From assembly GCA_963845975.1 (NCBI GenBank), contig CAWJUD010000001.1:186001-250000 (forward strand): DNA of 64,000 nt, in the 5' to 3' direction. The notes beneath the pieces are model-generated. The model did no database searches. It was not told the DNA's origin and saw only the letters and a program-made list of their open reading frames with translations. Source of the stretch: JBEKIK01 sp963845975 (GTDB taxonomy: Bacteria > Planctomycetota > Planctomycetia > Pirellulales > Thermoguttaceae). Every line of letters begins with the position of its first letter. The first letter of the stretch is position 1. Positions 42,421 to 53,414 of this stretch are shown here, one piece after another. Both the position numbers and the translations under genes were made by a program.

Positions 42421-43446
42421 ATGGTAAGTCTATCATTTCAAGGGGAAATTTTGGATGCCCAGCCGGTTTCGGCTGAATGGCAAAAGGAATTGGCACGTTC
42501 AGTGCGGAATCCAGCCGAATTGTGCCAGTTGGTAGGGTTATCCCCATCGGCAACCGAAGGGGCGGTGCAGGCTGCCAATGGATTCCCAATCCTGGTTCCT
42601 CGACCATATCTAGCCCGAATTCGCCCTGGCGATGCCGGCGACCCGCTTCTTCTACAGGTTCTACCGCGCAGGGCCGAACTTGACCAGACACCCGGCTTTA
42701 GTTCGGACCCGTTGGGCGAAATCGCCGTTTTTTGCGGTCCCGATCTGCTCTGGAAATGCCAAAGCAGAATTTTGATCCTAGCAACTCCTTTGTGTGCCGT
42801 CCATTGCCGATTTTGTTTTCGGCGGCATTTTCCTTTTGATAAAAACCTCCAATCCCCATCAAGGTGGGGTAAGGCCTTACGGCTGCTCAACGCGGAGTCC
42901 TCGATCCACGAATTGATCCTAAGCGGCGGGGATCCATTGATGCTGCCGGATGAACTGCTTTCTCAATGGGCAAGGGATTTTGCGCGAATATCTCATCTTA
43001 GAAGGCTGCGAATCCATACCCGGATGCCGGTAGTGATCCCACGGCGGGTATGTGAGGAGTTATTTTCCTGGATGAAGGGGACCAGATTACCCGTCATTAT
43101 AGTGGTTCATATAAATCATCCGTCCGAAATCGACTCCGAAGTGGCGACCGCGTTAGGCCGACTAGTCGATGCCGGGATCCCAGTGCTCAGTCAAGGCGTA
43201 TTGCTGGCTGGGATAAATGACAATTTGGAGGTATTGGCGGAATTATACGAACGGCTGGCCGATCTGCGGGTGATGCCATACTATTTGCATCAATTGGACC
43301 CGGTGGCCGGTGCAGCCCATTTCGAGGTGCCGATAGCCAAGGGAAAGTCCCTGATCACAGGACTACGCGCTCGACTTCCCGGCTATGCAGTGCCGCGTTA
43401 TGTTCGCGAAACGCCGGGCAGTGCGTGCAAAGAAATTCTGGCATAA
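42421..43446 (+). CDS. epmB: Lysine 2,3-aminomutase-type EF-P beta-lysylation protein EpmB
   Basis: EpmB makes (R)-beta-lysine for EF-P modification. This radical-SAM enzyme has the cluster-binding Cys125-x3-Cys129-x2-Cys132 motif (LCAVHCRFCFRRHFPF), the GGDPLMLPDELL segment and a PLP-binding Lys region near the end. The length from the ATG at 42421 is about 341 residues, typical for the group, and I prefer it to the earlier ATG at 42382 because the added residues read like leader sequence. It is divergent from efp and probably shares a bidirectional control region. Confidence 0.9.
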   Translation: MVSLSFQGEILDAQPVSAEWQKELARSVRNPAELCQLVGLSPSATEGAVQAANGFPILVPRPYLARIRPGDAGDPLLLQVLPRRAELDQTPGFSSDPLGEIAVFCGPDLLWKCQSRILILATPLCAVHCRFCFRRHFPFDKNLQSPSRWGKALRLLNAESSIHELILSGGDPLMLPDELLSQWARDFARISHLRRLRIHTRMPVVIPRRVCEELFSWMKGTRLPVIIVVHINHPSEIDSEVATALGRLVDAGIPVLSQGVLLAGINDNLEVLAELYERLADLRVMPYYLHQLDPVAGAAHFEVPIAKGKSLITGLRARLPGYAVPRYVRETPGSACKEILA

Positions 43447-43856
43447 TCAGAAGCCTGTCTTGGTTTCTCGGTAATACGGCATTATCGTTATTTCTCTCCT
43501 AAAGCCCCCAATCTCTTAAACGATGCCCTTGCAGAGCATGAAGTTCACCTTGAAAGTGACCTGTGTACTGCACTTACTTTGCCAGTTATATCAAAAGTAC
43601 GGGTAGCAGTGGTTCTTCTCAATGTTACCCGCATTACTAATCGAATGATTAGATGGCGATTGAACTATACGTCCTCTAATTCTGAAATAATACGTCGCAA
43701 TAAAAATACAATATGCATTCCCTTTGGGTAAACACGAGGTACCACACTTTTAAAAAACATGAACTGATATTAAATGTAACCAAGTCCTCCCTCGGAATAG
43801 GTTGACTTTCAGTGCGGGGCATGTGAACTCACAGTTTTTTAAGGATGCATGTCCCC
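43447..43856. other. Upstream region of the first TonB-dependent receptor
   Basis: No gene. It contains the GGTTCTTCTCAATG-led element (43611-43670) that is shared with the leaders of the next two receptors, and ends with AAGGATGCATGTCCCC before the start. Confidence 0.5.
43611..43670 (+). promoter_or_regulatory. Conserved upstream element of receptor 1
   Basis: GGTTCTTCTCAATGTTACC, then CTAATCGAATGATTAGATGGCGATT. The copies at 46363 and 49182 share GGTTCTTCTCAAT-like and (C)CTAATCGAA-like blocks at similar distances, 140-250 bases before each start codon. Confidence 0.5.
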
Positions 43857-46264
43857 ATGTACTTTTTCAACCGAAGGCAATTGTTGCGGTTTTTAATTTT
43901 AGGGACTTTGTGGCTTTTGCCGCTGAATATTTCCTTAGCGGAGGAAGCGACCGATGGCGGGGGTTCAACCCCAGCACAAAAGTCAGGGACCGCGTCCAAC
44001 GCCCCGGCGGACGCGGGAAATTTAGACCAACTCCTCAACCTTGCCGAAAAAGGAGACGTCGGTCAGTTATCACAAATCAACGTAACCGGCGTCCAGACAA
44101 CCAATCTTTCCGCTCCCTCGAACCAATTGGACGTCACCGCGGCCGGCGCCGGACAAGTCAGCTCCACCGGGGAATTGCTCAGAAAAATACCCAGCGTAAG
44201 CGCCCGAAGAACCTCGGGCATCAACTTCAATCCCCAGGTCCGCGGCTACAATTCCGCCCAGATGAACGCCACCGCCAACGGCATCAACCAATTGCAGACG
44301 CGCCTGGACATCGATTCGCTGTACAGCCAGATCGACCCGGGCATTATAGACAACATCTCGGTCATCGACGGACCGTACACCTCGCTATATGGGCCGGGTT
44401 TCGTCTTCCTGACCGCCGATTTGATTTCGCCGCCGCGGTTCGCCCAGCCCGAAACCCATTTTTCCACAAACTTCGTATATGGCTCCAATGCCCAGACCTT
44501 GTACTCCCGCGACAACGTGGTAAGCGGATCAAAAGATTGGGGAGTGATCGCAAGCTACGGGCTGCGCACCGCCAACGACTATCTCACCGGCGGCGGCGCT
44601 GAAAGCTTCATGGTGCCTTCCAGCTATCAGGAATGGAACGGGTTTTTCTCGACCAGCTTCGACCTCAACCAAGTGTCGCGCGTCCAGTTCGATTATATCC
44701 GCAACGACATGAACGACGTGGAACTGCCGGGCGTGATTTACGACATCAACAACTCCGTGAACAACCAATTCAACCTCAAATATACGATCCGGGAGGACCC
44801 GCTGGGACCGGAACAATTGGTGCTCCAAGCCTGGTGGACACAAACCTATTTTAACGGCGATACCTTCCGGCAGTCCAAACAAGACTACACCTACAAATTC
44901 TACTATAATTGGAATGACGCATTCTACCCGTATGGCATGGCGGCAAACGTCTGTGAAGGTCATTTGCTCACACTTGTGCCCGCGCGTTAAGGACATACGG
45001 CGACGCCGACTCGGCGCAGTTGACCGTCGGCGCTGACTGGAGACGTTTCGAGCAAATGTACCACGAGTATGATTACGATTCCCTTGGGGGCGACGCCTGG
45101 GGGGGAAATCCATTCGGAATCCCTCAATCGAAAATGGACGATGTCGGCACTCTTGCCGAACTGTCATTGCCCATGTCGGAACGACTTACAGTATCCGTGG
45201 GCGGGCGAGCGGATTATACCTATGCTTCGCTGAACACTGATGATCCCGTTGTTCTGATGAATGGTGGAGTGCTATCCGGCGGCAATTATGCCTCGACCAA
45301 TATGTTGGGAATGGCGTTCGTTACGGGCAAATACAAACTGACCGAAGAATATGCCTTGAAAGCCGGCACGGGGTTTGCAATGCGGGCGCCCAATCTGAAC
45401 GATCTATACAACGAAGGCACTTATATGCCGTATGCCCGCTACGGCAACAGCCGATTATATGGTTTGTCGACCCTGGATCCGGAAAAGGACCTGCAATTCG
45501 ACCTGGGCCTCGATTATAAGACGGAAAAATTCTCTTACGGAGTGCGGGCCTACTACGCCATGATCCGCGACTATATTTTGGCGGCTCCAATATATACTTA
45601 TGTGCCGGGGAATCGGACTCCAATTCCCGGCAATGCCAAAGAGATGAACCGGAATTTCTACTATTTTTATTATGGCTATTGGCCGAGGGGGTGGCAAAAT
45701 AATTCGGACGTGCAAGGGGGCCAATATCAGTACGTGAACATCGACCTGGCGACACTGCTGGGAGGAGACCTGTACAGCGAATGGAAACTCTCCGATCGGC
45801 TCACCCTTTACGGCACCATGTCCTATACATACGGGACGAACGAGTCGCCCGTTAATTACACCTCGTGGGGGACTTACGGAGAAAAGAATTCCTTGGCTTC
45901 CTTGGGCTTGACCAGCGACGGGCTGCCCGGGATCTATCCCCTTAACGGCACCGTCGGAGTGCGGCTCTGCCAGGGCAAAGAAGACCGCTGGTGCCTGGAT
46001 TTCTGCACCCGCATGGTCCACAATATGGATCACGTGGCCAAAAGTCTGGCCGAAGCCCCCACGCCCGGCTTTACCGTGCACAACCTCCGCGGCTACTATC
46101 GGGTGAGCAAGAACGTTCGCCTGGACATGGAAATCCAGAACCTATTTAACCGCTTCTACATCGAACCCGGCTCGCTGGCTATTTCAAAAGGACCTCTCGG
46201 AGAACACCTATACGTGCCGGAGCCTGGCATCTCCGCAATCATCGGCGTGGACGCGCGGTTCTAA
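43857..46264 (+). CDS. TonB-dependent receptor 1, with a single frameshift
   Basis: The first of three paralogous outer-membrane receptors. A signal peptide is followed by an Asp-Gly-Gly/Ala linker and the LDQLLNLAEKGDVGQLSQINVTG segment, which resembles the N-terminal extension and TonB-box region. A plug domain follows (STGELLRKIPSVSARRTSG, VRGYNSAQMNATANGINQL, IDNISVIDGPYTSLYGPG), then a 22-strand-type barrel ending in GISAIIGVDARF with a terminal aromatic. The frame is lost near 44970-44980 (TLVPAR stop) and resumes with ALRTYGDADSAQLTVG. Comparison with receptor 3 shows one base missing. I start at 43857, matching the other two copies. The ligand is unknown. Confidence 0.85.
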
Positions 46265-46362
46265 CCCGCATTTTCCACCATATTACGACAATCCCGGCCG
46301 GCCCAACAGAAGGGCTCCGCCGCTGCAACTTTGCACTTTATACCGGTTAAAGTGAGAACATC

Positions 46363-46422
46363 GGTTCTTCTCAATATAATTACCTTTCCTAATCGAATAG
46401 ATTGACTAGCGATTAAATCATA
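46363..46422 (+). promoter_or_regulatory. Conserved upstream element of receptor 2
   Basis: GGTTCTTCTCAATATAATTACC, then CCTAATCGAATAGATTGACTAGCGATTAAATC. It is similar to 43611-43670 and 49182-49235. A preceding ACTTTGCACTTTATACC (46328) is also in receptor 3. Confidence 0.5.
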
Positions 46423-46450
46423 CCTCAAAAGCCTTCCCTACACAATGCTT

Positions 46451-46517
46451 CCGAGGCTCCGCCTCGGCAGAGACACGGCAGAGCCATGTAAACGTTCCCA
46501 GACAGAGCCTGGGAACG
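46451..46517. repeat. Hairpin pair (CCGAGGC and GTTCCCA types)
   Basis: CCGAGGC-tcc-GCCTCGG and CGTTCCCAG-acagag-CCTGGGAACG lie 25 bases apart. A degenerate pair occupies the next spacer at 49039-49110. Confidence 0.8.
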
Positions 46518-46579
46518 AGTACAAAAAAGTAAGGGACACCTGAAAATAATTGGCAGATTATTGAAAGGAATCATGCCCC

Positions 46580-48994
46580 ATGCGATTCTTTAGCCGAATG
46601 CGAGCTTTGCGGCTCTGTTTCTTTGGACTTATTTTTCTTTTGCCGTCAAATATTTCCTTAGCGGAGGAAGCGGTCGAAGGTGAGGATACAATCCCGGCGC
46701 AAAAGGCGGCCCCTTCCACCAACGCCCCGGCCGACGTCGGCAACCTCGACCAGCTCCTCAACCTTGCCGAGAGAGACGTGGGGCAACTGTCACAGGTCAA
46801 GGTAACAAGCAGTTCCCAGTCCTCGAATCTGAGTGCCCCATCGAACCAATTGGACGTCACCTCGGCCAACGCCGGAGAGGTGAGTTCTGTAGGCGAGTTG
46901 CTCAGGCAGGTGCCTAGCGTCAATGCCCGGAGAACATCGGCCCTTAACCTCGATCCCCGAGTCCGCGGCTACAATTCCGCCCAACTGAACGCCACCGCCA
47001 ACGGCATGAACCAATTGAAAACCCGCGTGGACATCGACTCGCTGTTCAGCCAGATCGATCCGGGCATTGTGGACAACATCTCGGTAATCGACGGGCCATA
47101 CACGTCGCTTTACGGGCCCGGTTTCGCCTTCCTGATTGCCGATTTGATATCGCCGCCGCGGTTTTCCCAGCCCGAAACCCATCTTTCCACGAACTTCGTT
47201 TATGGGTCCAACGCCCAGACCTTGTACACACGCGACAACATGGTCAGCGGATCAAAAGATTGGGGAGTAATCTTAAGCTATGGACTGCGCGTGGGAAACG
47301 ACTATCTTACCGGCGGCGGTCCCGAAAGTTTCATGGTGCCTTCCAGTTACCAGGAATGGAACGGGTTTCTCTCCACCAGTTACGACATAAACAAGGTCTC
47401 GCGGATCGAGTTCGATTACCTCCGCACCGACATGAACGACGTTGAACTGCCTGGCGTGGTCTACGACATCAACAGCTCGGTGAACAACCAGTTCAACCTG
47501 AGATATATAATCCAGGAAGATCGCCAGGGTCCTGAACAATTCCTGCTCCAGTCCTGGTGGAACCAGACTTACTTTAAGGGCGACGCCTCCCGGCTATCTA
47601 AACAGGAGTCCTTTTACCAATCGTTCGTTGGTCTGTCGACCTACATGGGCGATGTCGGCAGCTCGCTAAACACCTTCGGCCGCGGTCATCTGTTATCGTT
47701 GGGCGTCCGAGGGCTGCGGACGTTCGGCGACGCCGACTCGGTTCAGTGGACCATCGGCGCCGACTGGAGGCGCTACGAGCAACAGTACTATGAATCGGAT
47801 TACTGGTCTGGCGGCCAAGACGTATGGTGGGATCCATGGGGAATTCCCCGGTCGCGAATGGACGACGTCGGCGCGCTAACGGACCTGTTGGTGCCACTAT
47901 CCGACCGACTATCCGTGAACATAGGCGGACGAGTGGACGGTTGCCGGGCATCGGCGGATAGGGATGACATTGTCATCACCAAATACGATCCTTGGGGCGC
48001 CATGTTCCCTCCCGGATTCCAGGAATCAACTCATACCATCGGCATGGCCTATATTACAGGCAAATACAAGCTAAGCGATACATATACCCTGAGGGCCGGC
48101 ACGGCCTTTGCCGAGCGGATGCCCGACCTGCAAGAACTCTACGTCGATGAACCGTTTGTGCCGCTGTATCGCCTTGGCAATAGTTTCCCAGTCGGACTGC
48201 AGTCATTGCAGCCGGAAAAGAATCTCCAATTGGACTTGGGCCTGGATTACAAAACCGAGAAAGTCTTCTGTGGCTTGCGGGCCTATTATGCCATGATCCG
48301 CGACTATATTATGCCGGTTGCCTTCCAGACCAGTGCCTGGGTCCAGGATGGCGTCGTGTTTCCCAAGGCCTTGGGCCGGGATTTCACTTATGTCCCGCCG
48401 GAATGGCGCGCCGACCTGAATACTCCCAACGAAAACGGGGACTTCATCCAAGCCGGATATCAGTACGTGAACATCGACCTGGCTACGCTCCTGGGCGGAG
48501 ACCTTTACAGTGAAGTGAAAATGTCCGATTGGTGTGCGGTATACGGCACAATATCTTATATCTACGGGACGAACGAGTCGCCGGTGAATTTCACTCAAGT
48601 GCCTTACTGGTATTCGCCCGACGGACACGTGAATCACTTGGGCGGCACTGACGGACTGCCCGGGATTTATCCCCTCAACGGCACGATCGGCGTGCGGATC
48701 TTCCAGAGCGAACAAGACCGCTGGTGCCTGGATTTCTGCGCACGCATGGTACGTAAGCAGGATCACGTGGCCGAAACTGTGGACGAAATTCCCGCGCCCG
48801 GCTTTACAATCTTCAACTTGCGCGGCTATTATCGAGTGAATAAAAACGTCAAATTGAACGCGGAAATCCAGAACCTCTTCAACCGCTACTACATAGAACC
48901 TGGCTCGCTGGCCATAATCGGCCCCAACGGCATACCCACGTTTTTGCCGGAGCCGGGCATCAGCGCAATCATCGGCGTGGACGCGCGGTTCTAG
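46580..48994 (+). CDS. TonB-dependent receptor 2, intact
   Basis: Uninterrupted 804-residue outer-membrane receptor, the best template for its two neighbours. Signal peptide at residues 1-27 (ALRLCFFGLIFLLPSNISLA), NLDQLLNLAERDVGQLSQVKVTSSS, plug domain (ELLRQVPSVNARRTSALNLDPRVRGYNSAQLNATANGMNQL), then the beta-barrel, ending GISAIIGVDARF with C-terminal Phe. These proteins bind a large or scarce ligand at the surface and import it with energy from TonB-ExbBD, none of which are in this window. The ligand could be iron chelates, vitamin or polypeptide. Start supported by AAAGGAATCATGCCCC before ATG and by the paralogues. Confidence 0.88.
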   Translation: MRFFSRMRALRLCFFGLIFLLPSNISLAEEAVEGEDTIPAQKAAPSTNAPADVGNLDQLLNLAERDVGQLSQVKVTSSSQSSNLSAPSNQLDVTSANAGEVSSVGELLRQVPSVNARRTSALNLDPRVRGYNSAQLNATANGMNQLKTRVDIDSLFSQIDPGIVDNISVIDGPYTSLYGPGFAFLIADLISPPRFSQPETHLSTNFVYGSNAQTLYTRDNMVSGSKDWGVILSYGLRVGNDYLTGGGPESFMVPSSYQEWNGFLSTSYDINKVSRIEFDYLRTDMNDVELPGVVYDINSSVNNQFNLRYIIQEDRQGPEQFLLQSWWNQTYFKGDASRLSKQESFYQSFVGLSTYMGDVGSSLNTFGRGHLLSLGVRGLRTFGDADSVQWTIGADWRRYEQQYYESDYWSGGQDVWWDPWGIPRSRMDDVGALTDLLVPLSDRLSVNIGGRVDGCRASADRDDIVITKYDPWGAMFPPGFQESTHTIGMAYITGKYKLSDTYTLRAGTAFAERMPDLQELYVDEPFVPLYRLGNSFPVGLQSLQPEKNLQLDLGLDYKTEKVFCGLRAYYAMIRDYIMPVAFQTSAWVQDGVVFPKALGRDFTYVPPEWRADLNTPNENGDFIQAGYQYVNIDLATLLGGDLYSEVKMSDWCAVYGTISYIYGTNESPVNFTQVPYWYSPDGHVNHLGGTDGLPGIYPLNGTIGVRIFQSEQDRWCLDFCARMVRKQDHVAETVDEIPAPGFTIFNLRGYYRVNKNVKLNAEIQNLFNRYYIEPGSLAIIGPNGIPTFLPEPGISAIIGVDARF

Positions 48995-49312
48995 CCCTCG
49001 GTATTCCGTGTTCCCGGTTCCGCCGCGAACACCATGCTCCCGAGGCTCAGCCTCGGCTAATATGAGACAAAGCTATGTAATTCAGGCTGTTCCTAGGCAA
49101 AACCTGGGAATATAGATAAGTTAGTGCACGATCCCTTCCATCGCAACTTTGCACATTATACCGTTTGTAGGGGGAACATCGGTTCTACTAAATGTAGTTG
49201 TCATTCCTATTCGAAGACTGTTTATGGTTCAATGCAATTTGCCCAAAAAGAAAGGTATTCAATTAGGGGCGCCTGAAAATAATTATCAAATTAATGAAAG
49301 GGATCATAACCC
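48995..49312. other. Spacer between receptors 2 and 3
   Basis: Holds degenerate copies of the hairpin pair (49039-49110) and the conserved leader element (about 49143-49235). No gene. Confidence 0.6.
49182..49235 (+). promoter_or_regulatory. Conserved upstream element of receptor 3
   Basis: GGTTCTACTAAATGTAGTTG, CCTATTCGAAG and GGTTCAAT. It is preceded by ACTTTGCACATTATACCG (49146), matching receptor 2. Confidence 0.45.
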
Positions 49313-51723
49313 ATGCGATTTTTTATCCAAATGCGGGTTTTGCGGTTTTGTATCTTTGGGCTTGTTTTTCTTGTGCCGCTAAAACTTGCCATCGCGGAAG
49401 AGGCGGCCGGCACTGATGAGGGTACAACGCCGTCCCAGGCGGCCCCTTCCACCAACGCCCCGGCGGACGTCGGCAACCTCGACCAGCTCCTCAACCTTGC
49501 TGAGAAAGACGTCGGGCAACTGTCACAGGTCAAGGTAACAAGCAGTTCCCAGGCCACGAATCTGAACGCCCCCTCGAACCAATTGGACGTCACCGCGGCC
49601 GGCGCCGGAGACGTCAGTTCCACCGGTGAACTGCTCAGACAAGTGCCCGGCATAAGCGCCCGAAGAACCTCGGCCATCAACCTCGATCCCCGCGTTCGCG
49701 GGTACAATTCCGCCCAGTTGAACGCCACGGCAAACGGCATGAACCAACTGAAGACCCGCGTGGACATAGACTCGCTGTTCAGCCAGATCGATCCAGGCAT
49801 TATAGATAACATCTCGGTCATCGATGGGCCGTACACCGCACTTTACGGGCCGGCTTTCGCCTTCCTGAACGCCGACCTTATATCACCCCCGCGGTTTTCC
49901 CAGCCCGAGACCCATTTTTCCACAAACTTCGTCTATGGGTCCAACGCCCAGACCTTGTACTCCCGCGACAACGTGGTAAGCGGGTCTAAAGATTGGGGAA
50001 TGCTCTTCAGTTACGGACTGCGCGTGGGGAACGACTATCTTACCGGCGGCGGCGCCGAGAGTTTCATGGTGCCTTCCAGCTATCAGGAATGGAACGGATT
50101 TTTCTCGGCCAGCTACAACCTGAACAAAGTGTCGCGTGTCCAGTTCGATTACATCCGCAACGACATGAACAATGTTGAACTGCCGGGCGTGATTTACGAC
50201 ATCAACAACTCGGTGAACAACCAGTTCAACCTGAAATATACGATCCAGGAGGATCCCCAGGGGCCGGAACAATTGGTGCTCCAAGCCTGGTGGACACAAA
50301 CTTATTATAACGGCGATTCATTTCGGGAGTCCAAACAACAGTCCTACTACGCTTTTTACTCTAATTGGCTTAATACCTTTTATCCAATTGGTATGGCAAA
50401 TACAACCGGTGAGGGTCATTTGCTCACATCGGGCGTTCGCGCGCTAAGGACATACGGAGATGCCGACTCGGCGCAGTTGACCGTCGGCACCGACTGGAGA
50501 CGTTACGAGCAACAGTACTACGAGAATGATTACGATTCCAATGGCAACGCCGCATGGGGGATCAATCCGTACGGAATCCCTCAATCGCAAATGGACGACA
50601 TTGGCGCACTTGCCGAACTGTCAATGCCTTTGTCAGAACGATTTTCCATGACCGTGGGCGGGCGAGTAGATTACAGCCACGCTTCGCCGAACATTGATGA
50701 CCCCGTCATTACCAAATATACGCCGGATTTCGGGCCTTACGTTGAGGGCACATCGAGTTCGACCAATACGTTGGGAATGGCGTTCGCGACGGGTAAATAC
50801 AAGTTGACCGAAGAATATACCTTGAGGGCGGGCACGGGGTTTGCCATGCGCGCACCGACCTCAACGACCTCTACAACGATCAAGCATACGTGCCGTTTGC
50901 GCACTACGGTAGCAGTATCATATACGGTTTGTCGACCCTGAAGCCGGAAAAGAACCTCCAATTTGATTTAGGCCTTGATTATAAGACGGAAAAAGTCTCT
51001 TACGGAGTGCGGGCCTACTACGCCATGATCCGCGACTACATCATGCCGGTTCCGGAAGGCATCTGGGTGCCTAATTTTTGGATTCCCGGCAATGCCAAAG
51101 AGATGAACCGGAATTTCTACTATTTCACTTATGGCTACGATCCGTCTTTCCAGAGCAATAATTCGGATATCCTTACCGGCGGTTATCAGGAGGTAAACAT
51201 AGACCTGGCGACATTACTGGGCGGAGATCTATACGGCGAAGTCAAAATGACCGATTGGATGGCCGTCTACGGCACTATGTCCTATACCTATGGGACGAAC
51301 GAATCGCCCGTTAGTAGCGACAACTATGGGATTTACGCAAACAAAATTTCCTTGGCTGCCAAGGGATTAACCAGCGACGGCCTGCCCGGTATTTATCCGC
51401 TTAACGGCACGATCGGCGTGCGGGTCTTCCAGAGCCAAGACGACCGCTGGTGCCTGGATTTCTGCGCCCGCATGGTCCACAATCAAGACCACGTGGCCAA
51501 AAGTCTGGCTGAAGCCCCCACGCCCGGCTTTACCGTGTACAACCTCAGAGGCTACTATCGAGTGAATAAAAATATCCGCCTGAACGCGGAAATCCAGAAC
51601 CTATTTAACCGCTACTACATCGAACCGGGCTCGCTGGCCATTACAAACGGCGCCTACGGACCACACACGTATGTGCCGGAGCCGGGCATCAGCGCAATCA
51701 TCGGCGTGGACGCGCGGTTCTAG
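49313..51723 (+). CDS. TonB-dependent receptor 3, with a single frameshift
   Basis: Third paralogue, about 803 residues when corrected. The plug domain is nearly identical to receptor 2 (PSNQLDVTAAGAGDVSSTGELLRQ) and many barrel strands match receptor 1. The reading breaks near 50855 (after FAMRAPT), where one base is missing compared with receptor 1, which reads APNLNDLYN; the next frame continues DLNDLYNDQAYVPFAHYG to the stop at 51723 (GISAIIGVDARF). A sequencing indel or a natural on/off switch are both possible. Start supported by AAAGGGATCATAACCC before ATG. The M16 protease genes start 176 bases downstream. Confidence 0.84.
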
Positions 51724-51899
51724 AATTGGGTTTCTGGGCGGTTTCTAAAGATCTGCAGTTTTCTTGCTGTGAGGAGCGATTCCCTTTATCGCAGGTACAA
51801 TCTACAATCATACTCGTGCCGTTTGATTTGATTCCTCGGCGAGCGCTAGGGGATTGAACGGCTACCCATCACGATCATGTAATTCCGCCAGGAGGCACC

Positions 51900-53414
51900 A
51901 TGGCCAAAATCCTTCAAGGATTCGCGATCGCGGCGCTGCTCGCGGCAGCCCCTGTATTGGCGCAGGACATCCCAGTGAAAGCCCACACCCTATCCAACGG
52001 CATGCGGGTGCTATTGGTGGAGCGGCGCGGCAAGCCCACCATCGGCACCGCCTGGGCGGCCGGGGTCGGCAGCGTCAACGAGGCGCCGGGCATCACGGGC
52101 CTGGCCCACTTCTTCGAACACCTGATGTTCAAGGGCTCCTGGGCCATCGGCAGCCAGGATGCCCAGAAGGACGCCGCGCTGAATGCCGAGCAGGACCGGC
52201 TGTTCACCGAGATCCAGAAGGAACTGCAGGTCCTGCGCATAAAGCAGCGCCGGGGCGAGATCGCCGACGCGGAGGATCCGAAGGCGCGCAGCCCGCGCCA
52301 CCAGAAGCTCCTGGAGGAATTCAACAAGGCCGTGAAGGCCCAGCAGGATCTCCTGGTGAAGGGGGAATACGACACCCTCTACACTCAGTTGGGCGCCCCC
52401 GGCACCAACGCCTTCACCAGCAACGACGTCACCTGCTACATGCTCACCATCCCGGCCAACGCACTGGAGTTTTTCTGCTGGATGGAGTCGGACCGCCTGA
52501 AGTCGCCTGCCTTCCGCGAGTTCTACGCCGAGCGTGACATAGTGTCCGAGGAGCGCCGCCTGGGGGAGAACAACCCCACATACGCCTTGGACAAGGCCTT
52601 CAACGCCATGGTCTGGCAGGCAGTGCCCTACCACTTAGACGGCATCGGTTATCCCGTGGACTTCAACGCCATCACTCGGGACCGGGCCACCACCTTTTTC
52701 AAAACCTATTACGCCCCTAACAACCTGACCCTGGCCCTGGTGGGCGGTTTCAAGGCTGAAGAGATTCTCCCCATGCTGGAGCGATACTTCGGCCGCATCC
52801 CCGCCAACCCCGTTCCCGCGCCGGAAATGGTGATTACGGAACCACCCCAGGCAGGTGAAAAGCGACTTGTGGGCGAGGCGGACGCGCCGTCCTCGGCAAC
52901 GGTGCTGCACAAGACCGTGGCCATCGGCCATGTGGACGAGGCGGCCCTGGAAGTGCTGGCGACGATTCTCAACGGCCGTAGCGGGCGTCTCACCCAAAGC
53001 CTGGTTCTGGACCAGAAGGTGGCCACGGGGGCTTTCGCACACAGCAACCCCATGAAGTTCTCCGGCACCTTCACTCTTAGAGGCACCGCCGCCGAGGGGC
53101 ACACGCCGGAGGAAGTGGAGCGCACCTTGGAGAAGGAAATTGAAAAGGTCCAGGAGAATGGCATCACGGAACAGGAACTACAGAAAGCCAAAAACCAAAT
53201 TCGCACCCGGCGATACGCCATGCTGCGCAATGACACGGGCTTGGCCATTCAGTTGGCCACGATGGACACCTTTGCCGGCTATCAGACCCTACTGGACAAG
53301 CCCGCCGCCCTGGACCGCGTGACGCTAGCGGATGTTCAGCGTGTGGCCAAGGCCTACTTCGCACCCGAAACCCGCAACATCGCCCTCTATAGCCGCAAGG
53401 GAGCTGCCCGATGA
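51900..53414 (+). CDS. M16 zinc metalloprotease, catalytic half
   Basis: The 504-residue protein has a signal peptide (residues 1-21), so it works in the periplasm or outside. The inverted zinc motif His70-Phe-Phe-Glu73-His74 is intact and the third ligand lies in the ERDIVSEERR helix near residue 217. A charged helical insertion of about 80 residues (90-165) separates the two; the rest is the usual M16 two-domain fold. Codons are clearly more GC-rich than in the neighbours (many CTG, CTC, GCC, CGC), and a strong AGGAGG ribosome site precedes the ATG. The stop overlaps the next gene by four bases. A shadow frame here (51854-52537) is not real. Confidence 0.92.
   Translation: MAKILQGFAIAALLAAAPVLAQDIPVKAHTLSNGMRVLLVERRGKPTIGTAWAAGVGSVNEAPGITGLAHFFEHLMFKGSWAIGSQDAQKDAALNAEQDRLFTEIQKELQVLRIKQRRGEIADAEDPKARSPRHQKLLEEFNKAVKAQQDLLVKGEYDTLYTQLGAPGTNAFTSNDVTCYMLTIPANALEFFCWMESDRLKSPAFREFYAERDIVSEERRLGENNPTYALDKAFNAMVWQAVPYHLDGIGYPVDFNAITRDRATTFFKTYYAPNNLTLALVGGFKAEEILPMLERYFGRIPANPVPAPEMVITEPPQAGEKRLVGEADAPSSATVLHKTVAIGHVDEAALEVLATILNGRSGRLTQSLVLDQKVATGAFAHSNPMKFSGTFTLRGTAAEGHTPEEVERTLEKEIEKVQENGITEQELQKAKNQIRTRRYAMLRNDTGLAIQLATMDTFAGYQTLLDKPAALDRVTLADVQRVAKAYFAPETRNIALYSRKGAAR

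Larger units (their letters stand above)
46265..46579. other. Spacer between receptors 1 and 2
   Basis: Contains the conserved receptor leader element (about 46325-46422), a CCGAGGC-TCC-GCCTCGG hairpin (46451-46467) and a CGTTCCCAGACAGAGCCTGGGAACG hairpin (46493-46517). No gene. It is homologous to the spacer between receptors 2 and 3. Confidence 0.6.

Noticed and set aside
43845..43856. Upstream ATG of receptor 1
   Set aside because: Alignment with receptors 2 and 3 puts the start at 43857, after the same CCCC-ATG context.
51854..52537. Long open frame overlapping the first M16 gene
   Set aside because: It is Gly/Arg/Ala-rich shadow sequence caused by high GC; the M16 frame has a signal peptide, motifs and a ribosome site.
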